This document shows positions 11,447 through 21,540 of a DNA stretch of 64,000 nucleotides, in pieces. The notes beneath the pieces were generated by a model. That model saw nothing but the letters and a program-made list of their open reading frames with translations, was not told where the DNA came from and made no database searches. Positions within the stretch are counted from its first letter, which is position 1. Each line of letters starts with the position of its first letter. The stretch spans positions 41,603,098 through 41,667,097 of the forward strand of contig CM065297.1 of NCBI GenBank assembly GCA_032871835.1, read 5' to 3'. This stretch comes from Dipteronia dyeriana. Lineage: Eukaryota > Streptophyta > Magnoliopsida > Sapindales > Sapindaceae. The position numbers and the translations under genes were made by a program.

Positions 11447-12021
11447 GTCAAACATAGGGATGCACGTTTGGGGATTGGGGATGGATATAGGTCCCCCCCA
11501 TCCCCATCCCCACTTCCTAGACCCTTCCCCCCCATTTCCCCATTTGGGAAAAATGGGGATGGGGATGGGGATGGGGATGGGGATGGGGATGTGGATGTTT
11601 GGGGGGAGGTCCCCCCATCCCCAGTTCCTCATTTTCCCCGTTTTTTTCTGTTTTCTCGTATCCCCCGGTCCCTCATTTCCCTATTTCCCTATTTCCCTAT
11701 TTAACTAAAAATTATAAATTAAATTTTTTAAAAAACAAACCTTTCATTACAAATAAAAAATATCAATGCATTACAAATTCAACATAAAATGTTTCAAATA
11801 ATTCAAATACATATTATAATTATATTTATATACTTTTGGGGGAAATGAAAAAATGAAAAAATGGGGATCCCCATCCCCATCCCCATCCCCATCCCCATTT
11901 CAATTTAATTGTGGGGGAAATGGGGAAATGAGGATGGGCTCCCCATCCCCAAATCCCCAAATGGGGATGGAGGTGCAGGGATTTGGGGTCTCAGGGATAA
12001 ATGTACATCCCTAGTCAAACA
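11447..12021. mobile_element. hAT-type MITE with G-rich inverted arms and 8-bp TSD
   Basis: The element is 11455-12013 (559 bp). Its ends are inverted: TAGGGATGCACGTTT at the left and AAATGTACATCCCTA at the right, 13 of 15 positions complementary. It is bracketed by the perfect 8-bp direct repeat GTCAAACA (11447-11454 and 12014-12021), the TSD length of hAT transposons. It has no transposase. Inside are six GGGGAT units (11555-11590) and five ATCCCC units (11867-11896) facing each other across a spacer of about 275 bp, so the element can fold into a long hairpin whose arms are also G-quadruplex/i-motif prone. Confidence 0.88.
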
Positions 12022-12883
12022 TCAACAATTAGTAAATAGTGACCATATCAAAATTAACCACTTATTCAGCAGACAATTAGACAAAATAAAATAAAATTAA
12101 AACACTAAATTCTTAAATTTGAATTTACATACCTCAATCTCTTCCTAAGGATAATATAAATACTAAATTTAAAGAATATTGTAGACCACGGAAATATAAC
12201 TTGTAAATTGTAAGAACAAAAATTTATAACGAAAGAGAGTTATAGACTTTTATTTTTGTAGATAAAAAAGAAAATAATTTTTTGATAAATAGATAATTTT
12301 TAAACATACATTAGAAGTAGAAGTCTAAGAGTTTTTTAAATGATAATGATTTTTTAAAAGTGGATATTTTTTAATTGAAAAATAGATATTCAATAATTAT
12401 TTATTATTATTAATATAATCCTATTTTCAAGATATGAGATAATATAGTTAATAAAAAAAAACCCTTCTAAATATTTTTATTATTAAGATAATTACTTTTT
12501 TAATAATATCTTAAAAGTTTATAAATGAAGGAGACATCTATTATTTAACCTTTTTTGTGGCACTAATTATATGCTTTGTATACGTTTCCCTATAGCCGGC
12601 ACTGCTACTATGGTAATGGCTTTGTTAAGATGGTGGATTGTCATCTACTTAATCGTCTCATTTTGACCCAAACAAAAAGTCTCTCTCAAATTAAGAAATG
12701 CTTTTATATTTATTTATTTAATTTGACAAAATTTCATATTTATTTAAGATTATACATAGATGAATCATAGAATTAAAAAAATAAAATAAAATAAATAGAA
12801 CAAATTGATGCAACAAATATAAAGAAAAGGACTCCTCAATAGCAACGAGGTCTAGAGGTTAGACACATGTTTTGTCTCTACTC
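12022..12883. other. AT-rich intergenic DNA, no gene seen
   Basis: There is no credible coding sequence here. The stretch 12838-12880 (GGTCTAGAGGTTAGACAC) resembles the A-box part of a tRNA-derived SINE, but no B box follows, because a small insertion-like segment begins at 12884. Confidence 0.5.
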
Positions 12884-12974
12884 TAGGGATGGGCGTGGGG
12901 CCTATTGCAGGGGGAGGTCCATCCCAAACCCCGTTCGAATGTAAAATTTACCCCAGATGGTATGTACATCCCTA
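12884..12974. mobile_element. Possible 91-bp hAT-like MITE derivative
   Basis: The segment starts TAGGGATGGGCG and ends ATGTACATCCCTA, so the outer 8 bp are inverted and resemble the termini of the MITE at 11455-12013. I do not see a matching 8-bp target duplication (CTCTACTC on the left, CACTCCGT on the right), so the assignment is weak. It lies less than 200 bp upstream of the XXT5-like start codon. Confidence 0.35.
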
Positions 12975-13008
12975 CACTCCGTCCCAATCAAACCCATTTC
13001 ATTTCCAA

Positions 13009-13167
13009 TTATATATTTTCTAGGGTTTTTACGTTTTCATTGTAAGAGATAGTAGAATTTTAGGACAGCTAACTAAGTTCCTTTTGTATGAAATCCGAAT
13101 CAATCCACTTAATAAAAAAAAATAAAAAAATATAGATCTCTCTCTCGGTCCACACACACACACAATC
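13009..13167 (+). promoter_or_regulatory. Putative core promoter and 5' UTR of the XXT5-like gene
   Basis: A TATA-like TTATATATTTT lies at 13009-13019 and is followed by TAGGGTTTTTAC, a telo-box-like element in reverse orientation. A second candidate, TATAGA at 13131, would leave almost no leader. The 30 bp before the ATG are CT- then CA-rich (CTCTCTCTC, then CACACACACACACA at 13151-13164), a common composition of plant 5' UTRs and Y-patches. The transcription start cannot be fixed from sequence. Confidence 0.35.
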
Positions 13168-14523
13168 ATGGGCAAAGACCATTTCACTACTCAGAAAAGG
13201 CCCTCCGGAGGCGGAGGTGGTTCCGCTGGACTTCCTACAACGATCGTCAACGGCAGGGCGGGGGGTCGTCAGACATTGTCACGCGGCAGGCAGATCCAGA
13301 AAACGTTCAACAACATCAAGATCACCATCCTCTGTGGCTTCGTGACCATTCTGGTGCTCCGTGGCACTATCGGCGTTGGAAATCTAGGTAGCTCCGATGG
13401 CGATGCCGTAAACCAGAACCTGATCGATGAGACGAACCGCATCCTGGCGGAGATCCGATCGGACGATCCGGAGGATCCTGGTGAGTCATCAGAGATGAAT
13501 CCCAATGTGACCTACAGTCTTGGTCCCAAAATCTCCAATTGGGACCAGGATCGCAAAGCTTGGCTTGTTCAAAACAGTGAATTTCCAAGTCATGTCAAAG
13601 GCAAACCCAGGATTTTACTGGTGACTGGATCGCCACCGAAGCCCTGTGACAATGCAATTGGAGACCATTATTTGTTGAAATCTATAAAGAACAAAATAGA
13701 TTATTGTAGAATTCATGGGATTGAGATTGTTTATAACATGGCACATTTGGATAAGGAGTTGGCTGGATACTGGGCGAAACTTCCATTGCTTAGGAGATTA
13801 ATGTTGTCTCATCCGGAAGTCGAATGGATTTGGTGGATGGATAGTGATGCTATGTTCACTGATATGGTCTTTGAGATTCCTGTTAGCAAGTATGACAACT
13901 TTAACTTGGTAGTACATGGCTATCCTGATTTGATGTTTAATCAGAAGTCGTGGATTGCTTTGAATACTGGGAGCTTTTTGTTTCGGAATTGTCAGTGGTC
14001 GTTGGATTTGCTTGATGCTTGGGCGCCAATGGGCCCAAAAGGGCCTGTAAGAGAGGAGGCGGGTAAGATTTTGACTGCAAACTTGAAAGGGAGGCCAGCT
14101 TTTGAGGCTGATGATCAGTCTGCTTTGATTTATTTGTTGCTGTCACACAAGGATCAGTGGATGGATAAGGTTTTTCTTGAGAACCAGTATTATTTGCACG
14201 GGTACTGGGCTGGATTGGTTGATAGGTATGAGGAGATGATGGAGAAATACCATCCCGGTTTAGGTGATGAAAGGTGGCCGTTTGTCACTCATTTCGTTGG
14301 TTGCAAGCCTTGTGGGAGTTATGGGGATTACCCAGTTGAGAGGTGCTTAAAGAGCATGGAGCGGGCTTTCAATTTTGCCGATAATCAAGTCCTTAAGCTA
14401 TATGGATTCGGTCATAGGGGCTTGCTGAGCCCCAAGATTAAGAGGATCAGAAACGAAACAGCCGCTCCTTTGGAATTTGTGGATCAGTTTGATATCCGGC
14501 GTCCAATGCCTGACAAGAGCTAG
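13168..14523 (+). CDS. XXT5: Xyloglucan 6-xylosyltransferase (GT34), XXT5-like
   Basis: Family-34 glycosyltransferases of this type move xylose from UDP-xylose to O6 of glucose in the beta-1,4-glucan backbone of xyloglucan, in the Golgi lumen. The 451-residue protein is close to the usual length. It has a Gly-rich cytosolic tail (1-40), one signal-anchor helix at about 51-69 ('ITILCGFVTILVLRG', type II topology), a stem, then the catalytic domain from about 115. Visible motifs are 'WWMDSDAMF' with the DxD metal/nucleotide-sugar site at D225/D227, 'NTGSFLFRN' (266-274), 'EADDQSA' (313-319) and 'HFVGCKPCG' (375-383). Possible N-glycosylation sites are NVT113 and NET429. The N-terminus (MGKDHFTTQKRPSGGGG) and 'QKTFNNIKITILCGF' resemble Arabidopsis XXT5 rather than XXT1/2. 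In Arabidopsis, XXT5 works in complexes with XXT1/XXT2. The gene has no intron and no stop or frameshift; it is the only apparently functional cellular gene here. The start is the first ATG after a CA-rich leader. Confidence 0.93.
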   Translation: MGKDHFTTQKRPSGGGGGSAGLPTTIVNGRAGGRQTLSRGRQIQKTFNNIKITILCGFVTILVLRGTIGVGNLGSSDGDAVNQNLIDETNRILAEIRSDDPEDPGESSEMNPNVTYSLGPKISNWDQDRKAWLVQNSEFPSHVKGKPRILLVTGSPPKPCDNAIGDHYLLKSIKNKIDYCRIHGIEIVYNMAHLDKELAGYWAKLPLLRRLMLSHPEVEWIWWMDSDAMFTDMVFEIPVSKYDNFNLVVHGYPDLMFNQKSWIALNTGSFLFRNCQWSLDLLDAWAPMGPKGPVREEAGKILTANLKGRPAFEADDQSALIYLLLSHKDQWMDKVFLENQYYLHGYWAGLVDRYEEMMEKYHPGLGDERWPFVTHFVGCKPCGSYGDYPVERCLKSMERAFNFADNQVLKLYGFGHRGLLSPKIKRIRNETAAPLEFVDQFDIRRPMPDKS

Positions 14524-15660
14524 GGGACTGAAACAGAAACATTCAATGTGTCATAATGTCTAGGTAATGTAATTCCTCGCTTACAAATCATATTTAAATT
14601 TGTTTACAGGTTTTATGTTTAAGTAAGTTTTGCTTGCAATGCTGTCTCAGGTTCTCCTTTTGATAACAAATGAGTACAATTCTTTATAAACTCAATTTGT
14701 CTTCTTGATGTTTTTTTTTTAACTTATGAAAGAAATTTACATCAACCTTTTGCAGCATGGTTTTATGGGGCTTTACGGTTCAATTTCCTTCTTGACATAT
14801 TCTTTCTCGTTGATGAATAACACAGATGTGTTTTTAGTTTTATGATCTATATACTCTATAGTAAGTTCACCACTAGATATAAATGCAGTGTAGCAATCAA
14901 GAAGGAAGAGAGGGTATGAAATTCCACTTGACTTTCCATTACGTAGCCAGTTAAAATTTTAGTTGGAATTGAAACATTTTTAGATTTTGATAGGGCTTTA
15001 TCCTAATTTGCACTTAGACATATGGTGATAATTGTGTTCCTGTTGCTGTTGCTATAGCATATGCTTTGATGTGCAATTTGGATTGGATCTGCCTTGTTAT
15101 ACTTTAAAGCCACGAAGTGTGTCCTGTTTTGTTTTTGTTTAGTAACTGTCCAGTGCTTTAAGATCCCAAAGATGGTTTACTTCAACACGCAGTGCTGTAA
15201 TGATCAGTCAACCTTTTAAGGTTTCTGATTGTAGTTTTGTTTCTTTGAGACTTGAAGCATGGTGTTTACATTTGCATTTATATTGTTAAGTGCTTGCGTA
15301 AAACCTTTTATTTTGTAGATACTAGCTAGTGTAATTGGAAAAGTTAATTATTAACAAAGAGTTTCAAAACTAAGAATGCCGGTGCCCTGGAATCTGAGAT
15401 GGGTCTGAAGAAATTAAACTCCGCATTCACCATGCTCTTAACATCTTAACCACTTTGCATGGGTTAGATCTACATAGTTATGTTGGATTATGTTTTGGCC
15501 TTCAAAGTCAGGCCGTTCTATATAAGCATCTATAAGTTAGAGTAATGTTAGATATCCCAACTTGTTAGGTAATGGTTGATAAATGGACATGTTAATGTAG
15601 AGAAATGTTTCAATGCATTTGATGAATACTTCCAACCCAATCAAATAATGTCATGTGATA
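14524..15660. other. 3' UTR and intergenic DNA downstream of the XXT5-like gene
   Basis: No further coding sequence is evident. The first 250 bp after the stop are T-rich and contain no canonical AATAAA, so a poly(A) site cannot be pinned down, which is normal in plants. Base composition is less repetitive than the rest of the window, consistent with genuine low-copy flanking DNA. Confidence 0.5.
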
Positions 15661-15689
15661 TGAATAATCATTCATATAAAAGATATATG

Positions 15690-15830
15690 CGATAAGATGA
15701 GATTGGATCATTGGTAAACTCCTCACATCTACAACATAAAGTTGTGGGTTGGGGTCGTGTCCCCTTCCTTAAACCCAAATTATTATAATATTTAAAAAAA
15801 GAAAAAAAAAAAGAAAAAAAGAGATGCAGA
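15690..15830 (+). mobile_element. Possible tRNA-derived SINE
   Basis: The text 'GGATCATTGGTAAACTCC' followed about 35 bp later by 'GGGTTGGGGTCGTGTCCCC' resembles degenerate A and B boxes of a Pol III promoter. It ends in an A-rich tail at 15795-15829. Target duplications are not convincing. It could also be chance similarity beside a poly(A) tract. Confidence 0.3.
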
Positions 15831-16569
15831 TCACATGGTACAATGTACGTGTGTTGAGTGTATAAGCTTAGGAGTATCAAAGTGTTTCCCTTAAGAGAGA
15901 ATAAGGATAAATATAACACTTGACTTTTGAAACTATGACTACATTAATAAATCTTGTTTAAATAGCACCAAAGTATGTAGTGAGATGAAAATACCTCCAT
16001 TTATTCTTTAACTTTATTTTTTGTTTATTTTTACTGTTTACTTTTTTTTTTTTTCCTTTCTTTCTTCCTCTAGAGGTTGAACAGATCTCATATGGAGATC
16101 AATGATGAAGAAGATAAAAAAAAAGACCGTCAATGGAGGTTTAACAAAGATTGATTGAAGGTTAAAAGATTGATTGAAGTACCAATTAAGAAATTGAAAA
16201 AGAAAATTGGGGCAACAAGTCTCAGGTGCCTAACCCGAGTCTTATTGTCGCACTCAGATTTATTGTTCCATTTTTTATTTTTTTTTATTTTAATTGGTGC
16301 ATCAATTGACCTCCATTGGAGGTTAAACTTCTATTGGTGGAGCCCTGACTTCTCAATTAATGGAGATTTTTGAAAAAAAAAAATCAAAGAAGAAAGGATA
16401 GAATAAAAGAATAAAAGTAAAAATGGGGTGTTTTTGTCCACTAGCATACTTTGGTACCGTTTAAACTTAAATTACCAATTTGGTAACAATCACAAAAGTA
16501 GGAGAGAAAAGGGTGTTATAAATTTAAAGAATATTTTATGTCAAGGAAGATTTATTTCACTTGATACAT
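15831..16569. other. Intergenic DNA, no gene seen
   Basis: The stretch holds homopolymer T and A runs (16046-16060, 16371-16383) and the phrase GTCAATGGAGGTTTAAC near 16129, whose near reverse complement is not present. The near repeat GACCTCCATTGGAGGTTAAAC is near 16309. I see no coding or RNA gene. Confidence 0.5.
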
Positions 16570-17271
16570 GACATATGTATGGGTGGGAATAAAAACCGAA
16601 ACCGAACCGAATCTAAAATGAGTGTTTGGTTCGGTTCATAGTTTCTATTCAGTTCAAACAGATTTAAAATTTGAAAACCGAATTGAATTTGGTTCGGTTT
16701 CAGTTTTGGACATATAAAACCGAACCCTAAAACCGAAACAAACCAAATAAACCGAATTGTCTTAATTAATTATTTTATAAGGTTCAATTTTATTATGGAT
16801 TGTTAGTTGATGTTTTATTTTTGAACTACATTATATACTATATTTTTTTACTTCTATTTATAGAAGTTATTATGATTTTATATTTTGATTGAGTATGTAG
16901 ATCGAATATGATTGAAATTTTAGATTTAGATTCAGATTCAAATTTGGGTTATATTTTGTTTAAATTACTTTTTACATATTATGTTTTCTTAAAAAGGTTT
17001 AAGTCTAAATGCTAAAAATGTAACTGAAATGCCTACAAAAAAACATATTAAAAAACCTTAAAAACCTTAAAAACCTTAAAAACCAAACAGGTCTAAAACC
17101 AAATTGAATCGAACCGAACTGAACCGAGATAAAGGTATTCGGTTCAATTTGGTTTTCAGGTTCAACACGATTCAAACCGATTCACATTTTAAAAAATCGA
17201 ATATATGTCGATTCAATACGGTTTTAGCCAACATCGAACCGAACCGAACAATGTCTACCCTTAGCCATATG
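16570..17271. mobile_element. hAT-type MITE rich in CCGAAC repeats
   Basis: The element is 16578-17263 (686 bp). Its outer ends are TATGGGTGGGAAT and GTCTACCCTTA, imperfect inverted termini. Flanks GACATATG (16570-16577) and GCCATATG (17264-17271) match at 7 of 8 positions, the hAT TSD length. The subterminal regions are dense in ACCGAACCGAA and its complement GGTTCGGTT, giving long complementary arms. There is no transposase. Such CGGTTCGG-rich non-autonomous hATs are widespread in plant genomes. Confidence 0.7.
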
Positions 17272-17473
17272 AATTAAATAAACACTGCAGAAGTTGGGAT
17301 ATTAATTTTGGATGTCACATATTACTCATTTCAATAGCGGTTGGGTATATAGATTTAGATTTTTTTTTCATGAAACTTTAGGATAAGATAAAACAACTAA
17401 TAATGCATCAAATAAATTACATTTTTGACATTAAATTAACATAAATATGATAAAATATAATATTGATATTGTG

Positions 17474-17869
17474 TAAATGTCCGTTTGGAAGAGCTTGTTT
17501 ACTAGTTAAAAGGGTTTTTTCTTTTAATTAAAAAAGCGTTTTAAAAAAAAAAATTATTGTTTGGTAGTCACTCAGTACATTCTTTAGACGATTAAAGGTT
17601 TTTTACTCTACCGGAGAAACCTAAATTTAAAGCTTTTATATGTAGATTTTTTAGAGTTTATTTAATAACATTAAAATCTCAAGTATAATCGTATAATTTA
17701 ATATTTACTCGACCATTTTAATAATTCTATTATTAAAAAGATTTTTTATTTTAATTGACAGCCAAACGAACAACGACTTTCATTTAAAACTTCTACTTCT
17801 AAAAGATCTACTTGTAAAAGATCTGTCACAATAAAATCTATTTGAAAAGCTCTTTCAAACTCCTTAAAT
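17474..17869. mobile_element. Possible degenerate MITE
   Basis: GTTTGGAAGAGCTT at 17483-17496 is matched in reverse complement by AAGCTCTTTCAAAC at 17847-17860 (13 of 14 positions). TAAAT occurs just outside both ends (17474-17478 and 17865-17869) and could be the target duplication. The interior is AT-rich with no coding sequence. Superfamily is uncertain. Confidence 0.35.
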
Positions 17870-18371
17870 TCCATTCGGCGATTGCAAAAAAATTAATATA
17901 TATTAAAAAAAATGAAATCGTATGGAATAATGTTTTTTTTTTTACATGCTAAACATTATAAGGAAAAGTAACTATTCAATGAATAAAACAATCATACATT
18001 TGTACATGTGTTGGAATTTAATATCTAAATGAATTTCTTGATGGTTTAAAGATATAAGGGACGTCTCGATTTCGATTTGAATAATAATTTCTCAAGAAAA
18101 TTTCTTGAAAGTTTGAAGTTAGTTATTAACATGCTAAATGTATATTGTTTAATCTCTTCCAACTAACCATAAATTGAGTAGTTTGGATATATCAAATTTG
18201 GTGGTGTATTGTTGATCATGTGCATAAAAATTCCATATAACAATAGTGGTGAAAGATACGGAAAAATATTATAATCACTATAATGATAATAATATAGTAT
18301 GTTGGAAGTTGGACCTTGACCTTGTTTGTGAATCAATAAAAGAACTATAATAAAAGATCGTAAACGAATGA
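17870..18371. other. AT-rich intergenic DNA, nothing recognised
   Basis: No open frame, RNA gene or structured repeat is apparent. Confidence 0.5.
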
Positions 18372-18560
18372 CAATGGGACAGGGTGACCCTTCCTACATC
18401 CTACCCTATTTATTTTTTGGAAACTCACCCATTTTTAAAACTCCACAATACATGGAGCAGGGTAGATGGTGCTTTACCCATCCCTACCCCATTTACCCAA
18501 TTTAACCCTTTTATCAACATTATTTATTAAAATATTGTCAAAAAAGTTATTATTTTTATT
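18372..18560. mobile_element. Left half of an old hAT-like MITE interrupted by a LINE
   Basis: The text CAATGGGACAGGGTGACCC and 'CATCCCTACCCCATTTACCC' has the composition of the common plant hAT MITEs whose ends read GGGATGGCAATGGGGCGGG. The matching other end, TTTTGCCATCCCTGA, is found at 21833-21847, beyond the LINE pieces. The exact left terminus and a TSD are not recognisable. Confidence 0.4.
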
Positions 18561-18587
18561 ATTTAATAAAATTGGTCTGATATAAGG

Positions 18588-19810
18588 AAAAAAAGTATCA
18601 CAAGTGATCATATATTGAAAAACTCTTAGACAACATCTATATATATAAAAGAGAAGAGAAAAGAAAAGAAAAGTAAAGAGTGATAAAAAGCAACAGAGCA
18701 CAACCAAACAAAAAGAGGCATGCAGACAACACCAAAAAGAAAAAGAAAGCATCAAGTAAAGTTAAAAGACTTCCGGCTGATGCAATCATTGCCAACAAAA
18801 GAAGAACAAAATAGTGGGATGGAGAACCACCACGAATCAGCATGAAGCTCCAAAGATTGCTTAGAAAGCATATATTCAACCTGATTTCTCTCTCTGAAAA
18901 TATAGGAAACCTTAAAATCCATCAGCAAGATCTGGAAGATACAGCGCTGCAACGCTTGACGAATCTCTAAGGAAACATTTCAAAATGAGAACAAAGAAGC
19001 TGAACCGCTTAAGAAGAGTCGCTCTTAAGCCACATCCGATGCAACCCATACTTCGAAGCAAAATTAATGGCCAACAATGCCGCTAGAAACTCGGCCTCAA
19101 ATGCGAAACCTAACCAAAATGAATAGCAAAGTAACCCTTCATAAAGGCTTTACAGTTCCGAATGATACCACCACAACCACCAACCCTTAGGGAGCCCATA
19201 ACGGTACCATATGTATTCACTTTGATCCAACCAGGAGCAGAAGGTGACCAACAACACTCTTGGTCCTCGGGGCATTAGAAGGGCGACCCCGAAGACGAAA
19301 TCAACGAGGAATCAAAACGTCACCCATACAATTATGCATGCAACCAATCTCTAGGTGATAATCCTTTAAAACTGCATGTCAAACCCAAGAGAGGATGGAT
19401 CTAAAGTCCACCGACTTCCATTCATAGATCCGTTAATTACAAGCAGTCCACACACATAAAATCACTACATGGATAACCAACTTCTAAAAAATCATAATCG
19501 GCTCACTAAAGGAAATTGACATGGCATGCTAGAAGGATTGCTAAGTTTCGTAGAGACATGTCGTTGGAAAGTCGAGAAAACATCCACCCAAAGAGCAACC
19601 ATTAGGGGATGATAAAGAAAAAGATGATCTGTCGATTCACTACTAACCTTACAAATACTGCAATGAGAAGCCAACTTGAACCTAGACCTACAGAGACGAT
19701 CCTCAATAGGAGACCTGTTCAACATAAAACCTCAGGTCAAAGCTGAACGAGAGGAGGGAATAAAACGGGACCAAACTTCTCTCTACCAAACAACCTGAGG
19801 AATATCACGG
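18588..19810 (-). pseudogene. LINE 3' half: zinc-binding RT tail and RNase H
   Basis: Read on the - strand, 19800-19492 encodes the zf-RVT region at the end of a LINE RT ('FKLASHCSICKVSSESTDHLF', a CxxC...H type motif). Next comes a plant-type LINE RNase H, with 'GWIKVNTYGT' near 19225, 'GGCGGIIRNC', 'AFEAEFLAAL' and 'WLKSDSS' down to about 19020, and 'YIFRERNQVEYMLSKQS' near 18880. Stops and a frameshift break it. The 3' tail near 18588-18640 shares about 50 bp with 52782-52831. The RT core expected upstream is missing; the EN/RT start lies next door in the opposite orientation. Confidence 0.75.
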
Positions 19811-21540
19811 AAAAAATTAGGTGCAGATTCAGAGCTCGGGTTCGTTGTCTGAATCTCAGGCTGAGCTTTGCGTGATTGTAGATTCTTTCGGGGCTTCCAA
19901 AGTGGATGAGGGTGAGTTAGTAGAAGCTGATGTTGCTTAGAGAGCTTTGAGGGTTGAGCATAAGCTGGCTTCTTTAAAGTCCGGATATCGGGCTCTTTCG
20001 ACGATTTTTGTTAATTAATGTTCTTTTTTGGAACTATCGTGGGATCCAGGGCAGGCCCTTGAAATGGGTTCTTAGGGATTTGTGTTGTTTACATAAACCA
20101 TCTTTGGTTTGTATTGCATAGCCTATGATGGATTTTTCCTCTATCTTATTTGGTTTCTGGTCTTCGTTTGGTCTTTATCTGGTGGGCATGAGCGATAGGG
20201 GTGGGTTGATTCTGACTATTTGGGTTTTCGCTTGTGCTTCAATTCTTGATGCTCAAATAGTTCATTGTCATGAAAAACATCTTATTGTTTCACTCTCGAT
20301 CGGTTTTCAGGTGCACTGGTACAATTTTGTTTATATGAGCACTTCTGTGAAGGTTCGTAGGTCGCTTTGGCAGTCTCTTCGAGATATGGTTAGTTGTATG
20401 TTTTTTTTTTTCAGTTGGTTATTGGGGTTTTAATATAGTTCTAGGTGCTCATAAGGCTTTAGGTTCTCGTTTTCTTGCTAGTGGTTTTTGTACGGATTTC
20501 AGGTCGATGATTGAGTATTGTGATTTCGTCGGTATTCGTTCCCATGGTGCCCTGTTCACTTGGGTTAGAGGTCGCAATACTCGCACTAAAGTTGAGAGAC
20601 GATTAGATAAAGTTTTGGTTTTGGATGGTTGCATTTCTTGTTGGCGGGAAATTTTATGTATGGCTCTTTCTTGTATTTGTTCTGATAATTGTCTACTATT
20701 GGTTCAGTTATTAGATTTTGAGGTTTCTAGTCCTAGGCCATTTTGATTTCAGAGCATATGATTAAAGTATCCTGATTTTATAACTATTATTTGTAGGATT
20801 TATAGCTCTTCTATTGTGGTTAGGCATCGTTCGGTTATTATCAGTAAGTTGAAGAGATTGAAGAAGGCTCTCAATACTTGATATTAGTAGGTTTTCGGGG
20901 ATCTTAATTCTGCCATTGTTGGGGAGTCTACAGAGCTTCATTCTATTCAGCTAGATCTATCTAACTGAGGTTTTTCTGATGATCATTTTATGGCCGAGGT
21001 GACTGTTCATTCTAAGTTGGATGTGTTACGTAGACATGAGTGCTTTTTTTCGAGATCGGTCCTACGTTAGGTGGCTTCGTGATGAGGATCAGAACACATC
21101 TTTCTTTCATGCCTCTATCAAATGTATACAGTATCGTAACACTATCAGCATTCTCGATTAATGAGGTCCTCTCGGAGGATTGGCCTACCCTCAGGGATCA
21201 TGTCATCAGTTATTATTTTGACCTCTTTTCCTCGGACTTTTCTCAAGTTGGGTGACATTTATCTATTGTAGATGATATGATTCCTTCATTGGTGACTGTC
21301 GCATAGAACACTTTCTTAACTAACGTTCCATTTGCAGATGATATTCATGATGCGATCTTTGCTATGGATCCTGCTTCTGCCCGTGGGCCATATGGGTTTT
21401 CTGGTATATTTTATTAGAGATGTTGGGATGTTGTAGGTGATGACGTGGTCCAAGTTGTTTAGGATTTTTTCATCATTGAAGTTATTTTCCTGGATCTCAA
21501 TTCCAGCTTTATTATTCTTCTTTTGAAACTGATAATAAAT
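19811..21540 (+). pseudogene. LINE 5' half: endonuclease and start of RT, opposite orientation
   Basis: On the + strand, 20020-20750 encodes an APE-type LINE endonuclease in pieces: 'LFWNYRGIQGRPLKW', then 'MSDRGGLI', and 'CDFVGIRSHGALFTWVRG', which is the conserved FTW/F region near the domain end. After 21000, 'WLRDEDQNTSFFHA', 'NTISILD' and 'DAIFAMDPASARGPYGFSG' (near 21350-21400) mark the RT N-terminus. The sequence stops near 21540, before the RT catalytic box. Stops and frameshifts are frequent. It is adjacent to and inverted relative to the 3' half, which suggests one twin-primed insertion. Confidence 0.75.

Noticed and set aside
11444..11787. Overlapping open frames on both strands in the G-rich MITE
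   Set aside because: They are translations of GGGGAT/ATCCCC repeats in several frames (Gly-Asp, Pro-His-Pro runs) with no domain; the region is a MITE.
13269..14146. Antisense open frames within the XXT5-like gene
   Set aside because: They are shadows of the strong + strand coding frame.
20125..20433. A 102-codon frame as a separate membrane protein
   Set aside because: It is the LINE endonuclease region with in-frame damage; neighbouring text in other frames continues the same domain.
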